Assembly (NCBI RefSeq): GCF_000716535.1
Contig: NZ_JNWV01000069.1
Span: 1 to 43,231, forward strand
Origin: Streptomyces flaveolus
GTDB taxonomy: Bacteria; Actinomycetota; Actinomycetes; Streptomycetales; Streptomycetaceae
Length of the DNA stretch: 43,231 nucleotides
Direction: 5' to 3'
Part shown: one piece after another, positions 22,834 to 31,772 of the stretch
Layout of the letters: each line of letters begins with the position of its first letter
How positions within the stretch are numbered: position 1 is the stretch's first letter
The notes under the pieces: model-generated
Databases searched by the model: none
The model's input: the letters and a program-made list of their open reading frames with translations, nothing else
What the model was told of the DNA's origin: nothing
Made by a program: the position numbers and the translations under genes

Positions 22834-23565
22834 TCACAGCCCCCACAGTCCCTTTCCGAGGGTGCAGGCTCCTCCCGCCAGGGCGAGCAGGAGGACGAGC
22901 AGACGTGCCCGGTCCTCCGGTACGCGCCCGGCGAGTCGCCTGCCGATCAGGGCGCCCGCGGTCATCGCGCCGGCGGCGAGGCCCCAGACCGGGGCGCTGA
23001 GTGCCGGTGTCCCGTTGGATGCCACCGAGACGGCGTTGACGAGGACTCCGTAGAACTGTGCGTTGGGCACGAACTCCGCGACGGACCACTCCGCGTTGAC
23101 GGCGTACAGGGACACGGGCGGACCGCCCACGCCCGCCGCCGAGTTCATGAAACCGCCGACGGCACCGGCGGTGACCGCACCCGCGCCACCGCGCAGGGCG
23201 GCGACGCGCGTGCCACGCATCACGAGCAGGACGGCCACGGTCACCAGCGCGCCCATGGCGGCCATCAGCAGGGGTTCGGGCAGCCACCGTGCCACCCAGG
23301 TCCCGGCCGGCACGGTGCACACGGCCGCGAGGCACAACGGCACCATCGTGTTCAGCCGCACGCTGCGCCATCCGACGGCGAGCCCGGCGACACTGATGGC
23401 TCCGGCGGCACAGTTGGCGAGCACAACGCCTTCGGCCGGACCGAGGAGCAGCACCAGCGCGGGAACGGCGACGAGCGCGAAGCCCATCCCGGTGAGCCAC
23501 TGCACGCAGGCACCCAGCAGCACGATCCCGCCCAGCAGCACGTGCTGCGCCCACGCACCCGTCAC
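22834..23565 (-). CDS. TauE/SafE-family membrane transporter
   Basis: A 243-residue integral membrane protein with about eight hydrophobic segments. It has the family pattern GACVQWLTGMGFALVAVPAL in the first repeat and GGFMNSAAGVGGPPVSLYAV in the second; the paired G-x-G and GGP loops are typical of TauE/SafE (DUF81) anion permeases for sulfite/sulfonate-like organic anions. GTG 23565 has GAGAGGAGG 6 nt upstream. It diverges from the DJ-1 gene at 23711. Substrate unknown. Confidence 0.85.
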   Translation of the reverse strand: MTGAWAQHVLLGGIVLLGACVQWLTGMGFALVAVPALVLLLGPAEGVVLANCAAGAISVAGLAVGWRSVRLNTMVPLCLAAVCTVPAGTWVARWLPEPLLMAAMGALVTVAVLLVMRGTRVAALRGGAGAVTAGAVGGFMNSAAGVGGPPVSLYAVNAEWSVAEFVPNAQFYGVLVNAVSVASNGTPALSAPVWGLAAGAMTAGALIGRRLAGRVPEDRARLLVLLLALAGGACTLGKGLWGL

Positions 23566-23606
23566 CGGCGGCCTCCTCTCGGACGTACGGACGGCCAGGG
23601 AGCGCC

Positions 23607-23659
23607 AGGCTACGCAGGGCCGGGGATCGGGAACAGACACGTGACCACCTGGCGCCAGG
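23607..23659. promoter_or_regulatory. Divergent control region with a 12-bp palindrome
   Basis: For the minus-strand permease gene, TGTTCC (minus strand, 23635-23630) and TAGCCT (23612-23607) are 17 bp apart. A perfect palindrome CCTGGCGCCAGG (23648-23659) lies just upstream of that -35 and within about 50 bp of the plus-strand start at 23711. It is a possible operator for both genes. Confidence 0.35.
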
Positions 23660-23710
23660 CGATGCGGTGCGCGAGACTGCGAGTCCGAGGCCGTGCGTGA
23701 AGGGGTTGTG

Positions 23711-24319
23711 ATGCAGGTAGCCGTGGTCACCTTCGACGGGTTCAACGAGCTCGACAGTTTCATCGCTTCCGCGCTGATCAACCGGTGCCGCGAGGACGGC
23801 CTGGAAGCCTTCATCACGACGCCGACGCCGGTGGTCACGTCGATGAGCGGCGTCGAGGTGACGGGGCAGCGCCCCATGGAGTTCGTCACCGAGGCCGAGG
23901 TCGTGCTGATCGGCAGTGGCGTGCGGACGCGGGACGTGGTCGCCGACGATCACCTGGTCTCCCGGCTGCGGCTCGACCCGTCGCGCCAGCTGATCGGCGC
24001 GCAGTGCTCGGGCGCGCTGGTGCTCGCCCGGCTGGGGTTGCTGGAGGGCATGCCGGCGTGCACGGACAGGAAGAGCCGGCCGTTCGTCGAGGCCCGAGGC
24101 GTCACCGTGCTGGACGTGCCGTTCCACGCCGAGGGCAACATCGCCACGGCGGGTGGTTGCCTGGCGTCCCAGTACCTCGCCACCTGGGTGATCACCCGGA
24201 CGCTCGGGGACGAGGCCGCACGGGACGTCCTCGACTACGTGGCTCCCGTCGGCGAGAACCGGGAGACCGTCGATCGCGCGCTGCGTGCCGTCCACGCGGA
24301 CGCGGCCGCGCTGCGCTGA
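23711..24319 (+). CDS. DJ-1/PfpI-family protein
   Basis: A 202-residue class-I glutamine-amidotransferase-like protein. The DJ-1 hallmarks are Glu14 in VTFDGFNELD and the nucleophile-elbow Cys99 in IGAQCSGALVLARLGLLEG. Members include glyoxalase-III-type deglycases, isonitrile hydratases and transcription-factor sensor domains; here no DNA-binding domain is present. ATG 23711 has GAAGGGG upstream; GTG 23693 is in frame but less well placed. It lies divergent to the TauE gene and 123 bp before the SDR. The substrate cannot be predicted. Confidence 0.82.
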   Translation: MQVAVVTFDGFNELDSFIASALINRCREDGLEAFITTPTPVVTSMSGVEVTGQRPMEFVTEAEVVLIGSGVRTRDVVADDHLVSRLRLDPSRQLIGAQCSGALVLARLGLLEGMPACTDRKSRPFVEARGVTVLDVPFHAEGNIATAGGCLASQYLATWVITRTLGDEAARDVLDYVAPVGENRETVDRALRAVHADAAALR

Positions 24320-24365
24320 CGCGGAGGCGCTGCACTGACGCGGCTGCGCTGCACCGACTTCTAAA

Positions 24366-24418
24366 CCATCCGGTTGTTTTCCTCACGACGGTGCGCTAGC
24401 TTTCAACCAACCGGATGG
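24366..24418 (+). promoter_or_regulatory. SDR promoter framed by an 11-bp inverted-repeat operator
   Basis: CCATCCGGTTG (24366-24376) and CAACCGGATGG (24408-24418) are perfect inverted copies. Between and overlapping them lie TTGTTT (24374-24379) and TAGCTT (24397-24402) with a 17-bp spacer, a near-ideal promoter geometry. One operator arm overlaps the -35 and the other the expected start site, as expected for repression by a dimeric regulator binding two sites. No regulator gene is adjacent. Confidence 0.6.
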
Positions 24419-24442
24419 ATTCATCAGCTTCGAGGAACAGTC

Positions 24443-25282
24443 ATGCGCACGTGGTTCATCACAGGAGCGTCGTCGGGCATCGGCCGCGAGGTCACCGCGC
24501 AGCTCCTCCGCCGCGGTGACAGGGTCGCCGCCGTGGCCCGCCGTACCGATCGCCTGGACGACCTGGCCAAGGAGTACGGCGACCGGCTCTGGACGGCCCC
24601 GCTCGACGTCACGGACACCGAGGCGCTGCGCGCCGTGGTCGACCGGGTCTTCGCGGAGCTCGGCCGGGTGGACGTCGTCTTCTCCAACGCCGGCTCCGGC
24701 GCCGTCGGCGCCGCCGAGGAGCTGGAGGACTCGGCGATCGAGCAGCAGATCGCCCTCAACATGACGGCCCCGATCCAGCTCGCCCGCGCCGTCTTCCCCC
24801 ACCTGCGCGCCCAGGGCGGCGGCCGGTTCATCCAGACCTCCACCATGGGCGGCCAGATCACCACACCGGGCGCCGGTATGTACCACGCCTCCAAGTGGGG
24901 CGTGGAGGGCTTCATGGAGTCGGTGGCACCCGAGGTCGCGCCGTTCGGCATCGGCGTCACGCTGATCGAACCCGGTGCCGTACGCACCGACTTCGGCGCC
25001 GTCCTCTCCATCGCCCCCGCGATCGACGCCTACGCCGCCACCCCCGTGGGCCAGGTCCGCCGGTACATCGAGGCGACCGGCGGGAACCTGACGGCCGACG
25101 CGACCGGAGACCCGGAGAAGGTGGCCGCCGCCATCATCGCCTCGGCGAGCACCAGCCCCGCTCCCCTGCGGCTAGCACTCGGCAGCGACGCCTACGGAGC
25201 CGTCAGGGGCGCACTCCAGCGCCGGCTCGCCGCACTCGAAGAGACGAAGTCCATCGCCTTCTCGACCGACTTCGACCAGTAG
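24443..25282 (+). CDS. Short-chain dehydrogenase/reductase
   Basis: A 279-residue classical SDR oxidoreductase. It has a TGASSGIG cofactor motif (residues 7-14), arginines after strand 2 that favour NADP(H), NAG at 82-84, Ser133, and catalytic Y147-x3-K151 (YHASK). The C-terminal part (IEATGGNLTADATGDPEKVA) matches the oxidoreductase group often repressed by TetR regulators in actinomycetes (family knowledge). It is preceded by an operator-flanked promoter (24366-24418) and GAGGAA ribosome-binding site. It is followed 50 bp later by an aldo-keto reductase, probably in one transcript. Substrate unknown. Confidence 0.9.
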   Translation: MRTWFITGASSGIGREVTAQLLRRGDRVAAVARRTDRLDDLAKEYGDRLWTAPLDVTDTEALRAVVDRVFAELGRVDVVFSNAGSGAVGAAEELEDSAIEQQIALNMTAPIQLARAVFPHLRAQGGGRFIQTSTMGGQITTPGAGMYHASKWGVEGFMESVAPEVAPFGIGVTLIEPGAVRTDFGAVLSIAPAIDAYAATPVGQVRRYIEATGGNLTADATGDPEKVAAAIIASASTSPAPLRLALGSDAYGAVRGALQRRLAALEETKSIAFSTDFDQ

Positions 25283-25332
25283 CCCACCACGTCCCTCCCC
25301 CACATCCTCCGCAGAGTCAAGGAAACCCCACC

Positions 25333-26382
25333 GTGAGCCTCACCGACTTCCGTACGCTCGGACGCACCGGCCTCCGCGTCAGCCCCCTGGCCCTGGGCAC
25401 GATGACCTTCGGCGACCCCTCCTGGGGCGCCGACGAGCGGACCTCGCTCGACATCCTCGCGCGCTACGTCGACGCGGGCGGCAACTTCATCGACACCGCC
25501 AACCGCTACACGGAGGGGCGTTCCGAGCAGGTCATCGGCACCTACCTGCGCAAGAACCCCGCGCGACGCGACCGGCTGGTCATCGCGACCAAGGTCGCCC
25601 TGTCCATGGACCCCACCGACCCGAACAACGGCGGCACCAGCCGCAAGGCCATCCGCACGCACATCGACGCCTCGCTGGAACGGCTCGGCACCGACTACAT
25701 CGACCTGTACTGGCAGCACAACTGGGACCAGCACACCCCGCTGGAGGAGACCATGTCCACGCTGGACGATCTCGTCCGCGAGGGCAAGGTCCGCTACGTC
25801 GGCCTCTCCGACACCCCGGCGTGGGCGGTGGCCCGCATGGCGACCCTCGCCGAGTGGCGCGGCTGGACGCCGGTGGCCGCCCTGCAACTGGAGTACTCGC
25901 TGCTGGAGCGCACCTCGGAGGGCGAGTTGTTCGGCGCCGCGCGGGAACTGGGCCTCGGCGTCATGCCCTGGAGCCCGCTCGCCAACGGCGTGCTGACCGG
26001 CAAGTACACGCGTGACGACCACACCCCGGAGGGCTCCGGCCGCGGCATGTTCGTCGGCCGGCACCTCAACGAGCGGACCTTCGCCCTGATCGACGTACTC
26101 GGGCGCATCGCCGAGGAGTCGGGCACCACCGTCGCGGCGGTCTCACTGGCGTGGGTACGTCAGCAGCCCCTGACCACGGCCACGGTCATCGGTGCCCGTA
26201 CGGTCGCCCAGCTCGATGCCAACCTGGCCTCCCTGGACGTCACCCTCTCCGCCGAACACCTCGCCGAGCTCGACGGCCTCACCGCCCCGTCCCTCGGCTT
26301 CCCCCTGCCCTTCCTCAAGACCCTCGGCGTGCCCGCGCAGCAGGGAACGACGGTCATCAACGGCATCAAGGCGGGCGGCTGA
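25333..26382 (+). CDS. Aldo/keto reductase
   Basis: A 349-residue (alpha/beta)8-barrel NADPH-dependent reductase of the AKR superfamily. The catalytic tetrad is visible as Asp54 and Tyr59 (NFIDTANRYTEGRSE), Lys87 (IATKVALS) and His129 (DLYWQHNWD). VMPWSPLANGVLTGKYT and VIGARTVAQLDANL form the cofactor-binding C-terminal region. Start GTG 25333. It is likely cotranscribed with the SDR; together they may form an inducible carbonyl-detoxification pair (inference). The 299-bp gap after it shows no gene. Confidence 0.9.
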   Translation: MSLTDFRTLGRTGLRVSPLALGTMTFGDPSWGADERTSLDILARYVDAGGNFIDTANRYTEGRSEQVIGTYLRKNPARRDRLVIATKVALSMDPTDPNNGGTSRKAIRTHIDASLERLGTDYIDLYWQHNWDQHTPLEETMSTLDDLVREGKVRYVGLSDTPAWAVARMATLAEWRGWTPVAALQLEYSLLERTSEGELFGAARELGLGVMPWSPLANGVLTGKYTRDDHTPEGSGRGMFVGRHLNERTFALIDVLGRIAEESGTTVAAVSLAWVRQQPLTTATVIGARTVAQLDANLASLDVTLSAEHLAELDGLTAPSLGFPLPFLKTLGVPAQQGTTVINGIKAGG

Positions 26383-26681
26383 CGCCCCGCCCGCCGCTGC
26401 CCGCGCGCTGTGCTCAGTTCACGGGCCTCATGGGCGCCGAGGCCCGAGGTCGGGGCACCACGCGGGCGCGCCGGGCCCGTCACCACGGGGGAAGCAACGG
26501 GCCCGGCCGGCACTACGGTCCCACATCTTCGGCAGCGGCACGCCCCCATGGGCGAAGTCGCCGATGGGGGACAGAAGGCCGTGCCGGCGTACCCCGCCTC
26601 GAAACGGACCGTACAACCCTGTGGGCTGGTTGTGAGTCTTCTCAGCGATCACATGGTGATCGGAGCCACGAGGAGACCATC

Positions 26682-27590
26682 ATCAACGCCATACGCAAGA
26701 CCCTGACCGCCACCGCCGTCGTCGGCGCCGTCCTCGCGGGCTCCGCCGCCTGCGGAACGGTGGAGCAGCTGTCCGCCGGCAAGAAGCTCGACCGGGCCTT
26801 CGAGAAGCTGGGCAAGAAGAACAGGCTCTCCTTCGAGCTCGACGTGGACACCGACGTCGCGACCCTGAAGGCGCTGGACGCCAAGTCCGACCCCGCGCCC
26901 GGTGAGGAGATCCCGGACGAGGCCGCCAAGCTGATCAGCGGTGCGAAGATCACCGTGACCGTGGAGTCGAAGAAGCCGCTCGCCGAGTCCGGCGAGAAGG
27001 ACCTCGTCGGCACGGCCATGAAGCTCAGCACCCCCGACGGCGACCTCGCCGAGTACCGGGTGATCGGCGACTACACCTACATCCGTGCCGACATCGACGC
27101 CATGGGCAAGATGTCGGGCAGCCCCGTACCGTCCGCCGACGACCTGCCGCCGGAGGCCGGGGCGTTCAAGGCCGTCCTCGAGGGCAAGTGGGTCAAGTTC
27201 AGCACCAAGGAGATGGACAAGGCCGCCGCCGAGGGCCAGGAGGCCGAGGGTGGTCCCGCGCCCGCGCCGTCCCTCGACGCCAAGACGCAGAAGAAGCTGG
27301 TGAAGGCGCTCCGCGAGGTCGTCGCCCGTGAGGTGCGCTTCAAGACGGCCGGCGGCGGGGACGGCACCGAGCACGTCACCGCGACGGCGCCCTTCCGGAC
27401 GCTGATCACCGAGCTGTTCGGCGAGCTGCGGCCGCTGACGAAGGACCTGCCGCCCGGCATGGAACTGCCGACGGACAAGGACCTGAAGGACGCGCCCAAC
27501 GCCAAGGTGACGGCGGACTTCACCCTCAAGAACGGCGAGCTGTCCCAGGTGGACGTGGACCTCAGCCGTCCGACTCCTCCGAGGGGATGA
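26682..27590 (+). CDS. Putative lipoprotein with non-canonical start codon
   Basis: About 302 residues. The N-terminus INAIRKTLTATAVVGAVLAG followed by SAACGT is a lipoprotein signal (loose lipobox SAAC). The mature part is rich in Lys/Asp/Glu with beta-type segments (AKITVTVESKKPLAESGEKD, GDYTYIRADID, VTADFTLKNGELSQVDVDLS), resembling LppX/LprG-like actinobacterial lipoproteins with a hydrophobic-ligand cavity (weak inference). No in-frame ATG, GTG or TTG precedes the signal peptide. AGGAG at 26671-26675 sits 6 nt before ATC 26682, which I take as the start; ATC 26679 or ATA 26691 are alternatives. The 3' end overlaps the convergent gene by 29 bp. Confidence 0.7.
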   Translation: MNAIRKTLTATAVVGAVLAGSAACGTVEQLSAGKKLDRAFEKLGKKNRLSFELDVDTDVATLKALDAKSDPAPGEEIPDEAAKLISGAKITVTVESKKPLAESGEKDLVGTAMKLSTPDGDLAEYRVIGDYTYIRADIDAMGKMSGSPVPSADDLPPEAGAFKAVLEGKWVKFSTKEMDKAAAEGQEAEGGPAPAPSLDAKTQKKLVKALREVVAREVRFKTAGGGDGTEHVTATAPFRTLITELFGELRPLTKDLPPGMELPTDKDLKDAPNAKVTADFTLKNGELSQVDVDLSRPTPPRG

Positions 27591-30312
27591 AGGCGCCGGG
27601 CACGTCGTTCGGGGCGTAGATCTTCTTCTCGCCGGGGTACGGGCGCGTCCAGTTGAAGGTCTCGTACCAGGTGACGTGGTTCATCTGGGCCGGGTTGGCG
27701 TAGTCGGGGATGGCGTGGGGGCCGGTCAGGTGCTGCTTGGACTTCCAGGCGTCCCAGGCGGCGGCGAGGGACTTCTTGTCCGCCGGCACCTTCGCGGACG
27801 GCACGGCCGCGGCCTTGGCGTCCTGTGCGGCGGGGGTGTCCACGCCGCAGGACGGCGGCGTCTTCACGCCGTCCGTCAGTGAGGTGCGGTTGGGCAGGGC
27901 GGTGAACGGCGTGTAGTCAGGGCGCTTGGTGAACGCGCCCCGCATGGGGGTCGCCGCGCTGTCCTTCTGGTTCATCGGGTGGATCCCGAGGATCTGCTCG
28001 ATGGTGCGGATCATCGTGATCTGCGAGTAGTAGTGGCTGTCGACGGTGCCGCGCTGAGCCCAGGGGCTGATGATCTGGACCGGGGCGCGGTGGCCGTCGA
28101 CGTGGTCCAGGCCGGCCTGGGAGTCGTCCTCGACGACGAAGATCGCCGAGTCCTTCCAGTACTTGCTGTGCGAGATCTTGTCGATGATCTTGCCGGTGGC
28201 GAGGTCGTTGTCGGCGACCTGGGCGGCCGGGCTCGCCGGGCCACCGGTGTGGTCGCTCGACAGCCAGAACATGTTCAGGTTCGCCGGGCCGTTCTTCTCG
28301 AAGTCCTGCTTCCAGATCTCGTACCGGTACATGTCCGGGACGCTGGTGTCGAACTTCGGGAATCCGGGCACCGAGACGCTGTTGAGCGACGGGATCGGCG
28401 AGGAGGAGTTCAGCGGGTACGCGGTGGCCTGGCCGGTCGCGTCCATGTTCTTGGCGTCGCAGTACAGGTTCTGCCAGCTCGCCCCGGACGGCTTGGTCAG
28501 GAACTGCTGGAACTCGCCGAAGTTGCGCACGGACTTGCCGACCGCCTGCGCGCCCGACCACAGGAAGCCGGTCTTCTGGTGGCCGAGGGCGTCGTCCTCG
28601 GTGTCGTAGCTGCGCTTGTACTCACCGGCCGAGGACTCGGTGTACTCGGGGTTGTCGGCCTGCATGAGCCAGTTGTGGCCCTCGGCGGAGTTGGTGCCGA
28701 TGTCGTACGTGTTGTCGTACAGCCCGAACTGCTCGGCCAGCGCGTGCTGGTTCGGGGTGACGTTCTCGCCGAACTGCGCCAGGGACGGGTCGCCGTTGCC
28801 CTTGGCGATGTCACCGAACAACTGGTCGTAGGTGCGGTTCTCCTTGACGATCAGGAAGACGTGCTTGATCGTCGACGGGTCGCCGATCCGCGTCGGAACC
28901 GGCTGCGGCTTGGTGTGGCTGTTGCCCTTGGCCAGCCGGACGGAGTCGCCGGTCCAGCCGTTCTGCTGGAAGACCTTTTCGGTCTGGGAGCGGATGACAC
29001 GGTCGCTGGGCAGGGTGAACTGCGTCAGGCTGGAGGTCGTGTCGTGGGTGCCGTGACCGGCGCCGGCGGGGCGGCGCGCGTCGATGCCGCGGGTGTTGGA
29101 GACGACGACCTTCTTGCCCACGGTGGTGATCTCGGCGGGGAAGTAGTCCGTCGGCAGGAGGCCGACGTAGCTGACCGGCTCCTGCGGGGAGGTGTAGCGG
29201 TAGACGGCGACGGCGTTGGCGCGGCCGAGCGTCACCAGCAGGTGGCCGTCGTCGGTGAGGGTCACGGCGTCGGGCTCGTAACCGACCGAGGCCTCCGGCC
29301 ACGGCTGGGTGGCGATGGTCTGTACGACCTTGTCCTTGGCGGTGTTGATGACCGACACGTTGTTGTCGGCGGTGTTGGTGACGAACACCGCTCCGCGCTG
29401 GGCGTACACGGCCGTCGGGTGCAGGCCGACGTCGATGGTGCCGACGGCGGCGGACGGGTCGGCCAGGTTGATGACGCTGACCGTGCCGGTGGTGGTGGCG
29501 CCGGTCTTCGGGTCGGCCGGCACCTGGGTGCCGTAGGAGTTGAGCGTGGAGTCGCCGGCCTTCGCGGGCCGTCCGCCCTCGTTGCTGACGTAGAGCTTGT
29601 CGCCGACCCGGGCCATGCCGCGCGGGGCGTTGCCCACCGTCCAGTTCTGCTTGACGGTTCCGGTCGCCGCGTCGATCGCGACCACCCGGTTCTGGCCGTT
29701 GACCGCGGCGTACACGGTGGAGCCGTCGGCCGAGAACACGGCCGCGGCGACCAGGGCCTGCTTGCTGCCGTCGGCCGGGATCTTGACGGTCACCGGGTTG
29801 GCGAGGGTGCCGTCCGCGTTCACGGTGAACTTGGTGTAGCCGTCGAGCTGGCCCAGCCACAGCTGCTTGCCGTCGGGCGAGTACGTCGGGCCTTCCTGGC
29901 CGACGGCGTTGCTGCTGATGCGCAGGTCGTCGGCGGCGTTGGTGCCCACGCGCTGCTTGATCTGGCCGGTGGCGAGGTCCACGATGACCAGCGAGGCGTC
30001 GCCGTCGGTGACCGAGGCGGCGAGGTGGCTGCCGTCCGGGCTGACCGTCGACGACATGATCTTGCCGTCGTTGATGACGAGGCGGTCACCGTACGGGGCG
30101 ATGTACTGGTCGGCGGAGACGACCTGGCCCTTGTCGGTGACCTGGCCGACCTGCTCGGTGCCGAACTGGCGGGTCTCGGCGACGGCGGTGCCGGTGGCCA
30201 GGGCGGCCGTGGTGATGCATGCCGTGACCAGTGCGGCCCGGCGGCTGACACGTCTGCCCAGCAGGTCGTAGTACTTCTTCTCGGCCTGCCGGCGGCGGCG
30301 TGTTATCTGCAT
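27562..30312 (-). CDS. Secreted YncE-like propeller fused to phosphoesterase (alkaline-phosphatase superfamily)
   Basis: A 916-residue exported protein. The signal segment RRAALVTACITTAALATGTA is preceded by a basic stretch. The first half is a beta-propeller with repeated strand motifs (VSPDGSHLAASVTDGDASLV, YSPDGKQLWLGQ, FSADGSTVYAAVNGQNRVVA, KLYVSNEGG, VFVTNTADNNVSVINTAKDK). The second half is a phosphoesterase domain (IKHVFLIVKENRTYDQLFGD, EGHNWLMQAD, IFVVEDDSQAGLDHVDGHRA, SHYYSQITMIRTIEQILG), as in phospholipase-C/phosphonopyruvate-hydrolase-like enzymes. ATG 30312 has AAGGA 7 nt upstream. It is 53 bp downstream of the ABC permease gene, probably in the same minus-strand operon. Substrate unknown. 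Confidence 0.85.
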   Translation of the reverse strand: MQITRRRRQAEKKYYDLLGRRVSRRAALVTACITTAALATGTAVAETRQFGTEQVGQVTDKGQVVSADQYIAPYGDRLVINDGKIMSSTVSPDGSHLAASVTDGDASLVIVDLATGQIKQRVGTNAADDLRISSNAVGQEGPTYSPDGKQLWLGQLDGYTKFTVNADGTLANPVTVKIPADGSKQALVAAAVFSADGSTVYAAVNGQNRVVAIDAATGTVKQNWTVGNAPRGMARVGDKLYVSNEGGRPAKAGDSTLNSYGTQVPADPKTGATTTGTVSVINLADPSAAVGTIDVGLHPTAVYAQRGAVFVTNTADNNVSVINTAKDKVVQTIATQPWPEASVGYEPDAVTLTDDGHLLVTLGRANAVAVYRYTSPQEPVSYVGLLPTDYFPAEITTVGKKVVVSNTRGIDARRPAGAGHGTHDTTSSLTQFTLPSDRVIRSQTEKVFQQNGWTGDSVRLAKGNSHTKPQPVPTRIGDPSTIKHVFLIVKENRTYDQLFGDIAKGNGDPSLAQFGENVTPNQHALAEQFGLYDNTYDIGTNSAEGHNWLMQADNPEYTESSAGEYKRSYDTEDDALGHQKTGFLWSGAQAVGKSVRNFGEFQQFLTKPSGASWQNLYCDAKNMDATGQATAYPLNSSSPIPSLNSVSVPGFPKFDTSVPDMYRYEIWKQDFEKNGPANLNMFWLSSDHTGGPASPAAQVADNDLATGKIIDKISHSKYWKDSAIFVVEDDSQAGLDHVDGHRAPVQIISPWAQRGTVDSHYYSQITMIRTIEQILGIHPMNQKDSAATPMRGAFTKRPDYTPFTALPNRTSLTDGVKTPPSCGVDTPAAQDAKAAAVPSAKVPADKKSLAAAWDAWKSKQHLTGPHAIPDYANPAQMNHVTWYETFNWTRPYPGEKKIYAPNDVPGAFIPSEESDG

Positions 30313-30365
30313 GTGTCATTCCTTGGGGAATCGGAGGAGTTGGGGGGTGGCCGGAGAGGAAGGGT

Positions 30366-31772
30366 TCAGGGGGTCGCGGAGTCCGGGGAGGCGGAGAGCA
30401 GGTCGACGTTGCCGTCGAACTGCCACAGCGGGTTCGGTGCGTCTCCGGTCGGGGTCCGCACCACGAAGTAGCCGTTCACTTCCTTCGGTCCGTCACCGTC
30501 GGCGACGAACCGCCCGTCCGCCGTGATGTCGAGCTGGTAGACGGCCGATCCGGTGGCCGCGACGCCGGGCAGGTGCCAGGAGACGACGCACCGCCAGTCG
30601 TTGCCGGGGCCCTGGGCGCCGTCCTGGACACCGGCCTTGGTGCACGCCGCCGAGGTCTTGAGCTGCGCCTCGGTGACGGCGGGCCGGTGGAGCTGTTCGG
30701 TCTGCAGGCGGTACAGGTGGGCGAACTCCGTGGCGAGCGAGCGCTGCACCTTGGCCTGCTCGATCCCGGAGCCGGTGGCCGTGGTCGTCGCCGCCACGAT
30801 GGCGACGGTCACGCCGAGCAGCCCCGCGAGCGGCAGGGCGGCGGTGGTGACGGCGCGGCGCGCCGCGCCGTCGTCGGTGGGGTTGGTGAAGTCGCGCCGC
30901 AGGAAGAGGACGTAGGCCAGCACCGTCGCCGTCACGGCCCACAGGAGACTGACAACGATGCCAATGAGGAGCGGGGTGCGCTGGGCCGGGCTCGTGAACA
31001 GGCCGTTCCAGGTGAGGAAGGCGTCGCCGGGCAGGGCGAGGCGTACGGCGACGGGGAGCGGCAGCATCTGGGCGAGCTGCATCGCCAGCGCGACGAGCGC
31101 GGGCAGCAGCAGGCCCATCGGGGAGCGTCCCAGGACGACCGACCCGAGCAGCCCGATCCCGGCGAGGGCCAGGGTCGGGGCGAGCACGGCGGACCAGGCG
31201 GACAGGACCGTTCCTGCGGCGTCCCCCGGTGTGAGCAGGTGGCCGTCGAGGCCGACCAGCGGCTGGTCGCCGACGGCCACCAGTCCGCCGGCCGTGCTGG
31301 AGACGGCCAGGCCGGCCACGAGCAGCAGGATGACGGTGAGGCCGGCCAGTGCCTTCGCAGCGAAGATCCGCCGGGGCGAGCGGACGGCGACGAGGAGGTG
31401 GCGCCAGGTGCCGAGCCGGTCCTCGGAGGCGAACACGTCACCGGCGACTACGGAGGTGAGCAGCGGGAGCGCCCAGGTGCCGGCGAAACCGAGCGTCACC
31501 AGCGGGCCGGCCCAGCCGGTGGCGTGCATCCAGCGGCCGAAGAGGGTGTCCGTCGGCAGTGTGCTCTGCCCGCTCACCCCGGCCACGAAGAGCGCCGGCG
31601 CGATCCAGCAGGCGAGGAGCAGCAGGCGGATCCGCCATTGGGAAAGGAGCTTGACGACCTCGAAGCGGTAGCTTCGGGCAACTGTGACACGGCCTGATGC
31701 GGTGGTGTGCGCGAGGGGTACGGCGGTGGGGGTCGGGGGCGTGGTCGCGGTGGGGCTTGCGGTTGCGGTCAT
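30366..31772 (-). CDS. ABC-2 type transporter permease with extracytoplasmic C-terminal domain
   Basis: A 468-residue integral membrane protein. A Pro/Thr-rich N-terminus is followed by FEVVKLLSQWRIRLLLLACW and several helices (LVTLGFAGTWALPLLTSVVA, AKALAGLTVILLLVAGLAVS, LAGIGLLGSVVLGRSPMGLL). The loop AGDVFASEDRLGTWRHLLVA resembles the coupling region of ABC-2 permeases. The last 120 residues are hydrophilic with two Cys (AACTKAG, WRCVVSW), probably disulfide-bonded outside the cell. Its start overlaps the ATPase stop (ATGA 31769-31772). It forms an exporter with the next gene; cargo unknown. Confidence 0.85.
   Translation of the reverse strand: MTATASPTATTPPTPTAVPLAHTTASGRVTVARSYRFEVVKLLSQWRIRLLLLACWIAPALFVAGVSGQSTLPTDTLFGRWMHATGWAGPLVTLGFAGTWALPLLTSVVAGDVFASEDRLGTWRHLLVAVRSPRRIFAAKALAGLTVILLLVAGLAVSSTAGGLVAVGDQPLVGLDGHLLTPGDAAGTVLSAWSAVLAPTLALAGIGLLGSVVLGRSPMGLLLPALVALAMQLAQMLPLPVAVRLALPGDAFLTWNGLFTSPAQRTPLLIGIVVSLLWAVTATVLAYVLFLRRDFTNPTDDGAARRAVTTAALPLAGLLGVTVAIVAATTTATGSGIEQAKVQRSLATEFAHLYRLQTEQLHRPAVTEAQLKTSAACTKAGVQDGAQGPGNDWRCVVSWHLPGVAATGSAVYQLDITADGRFVADGDGPKEVNGYFVVRTPTGDAPNPLWQFDGNVDLLSASPDSATP

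Noticed and set aside
27979..30471. Open frame of about 830 codons antisense to the YncE-phosphoesterase gene
   Set aside because: Repetitive V/G/D/L-rich translation with no domain; the minus-strand gene is well supported.
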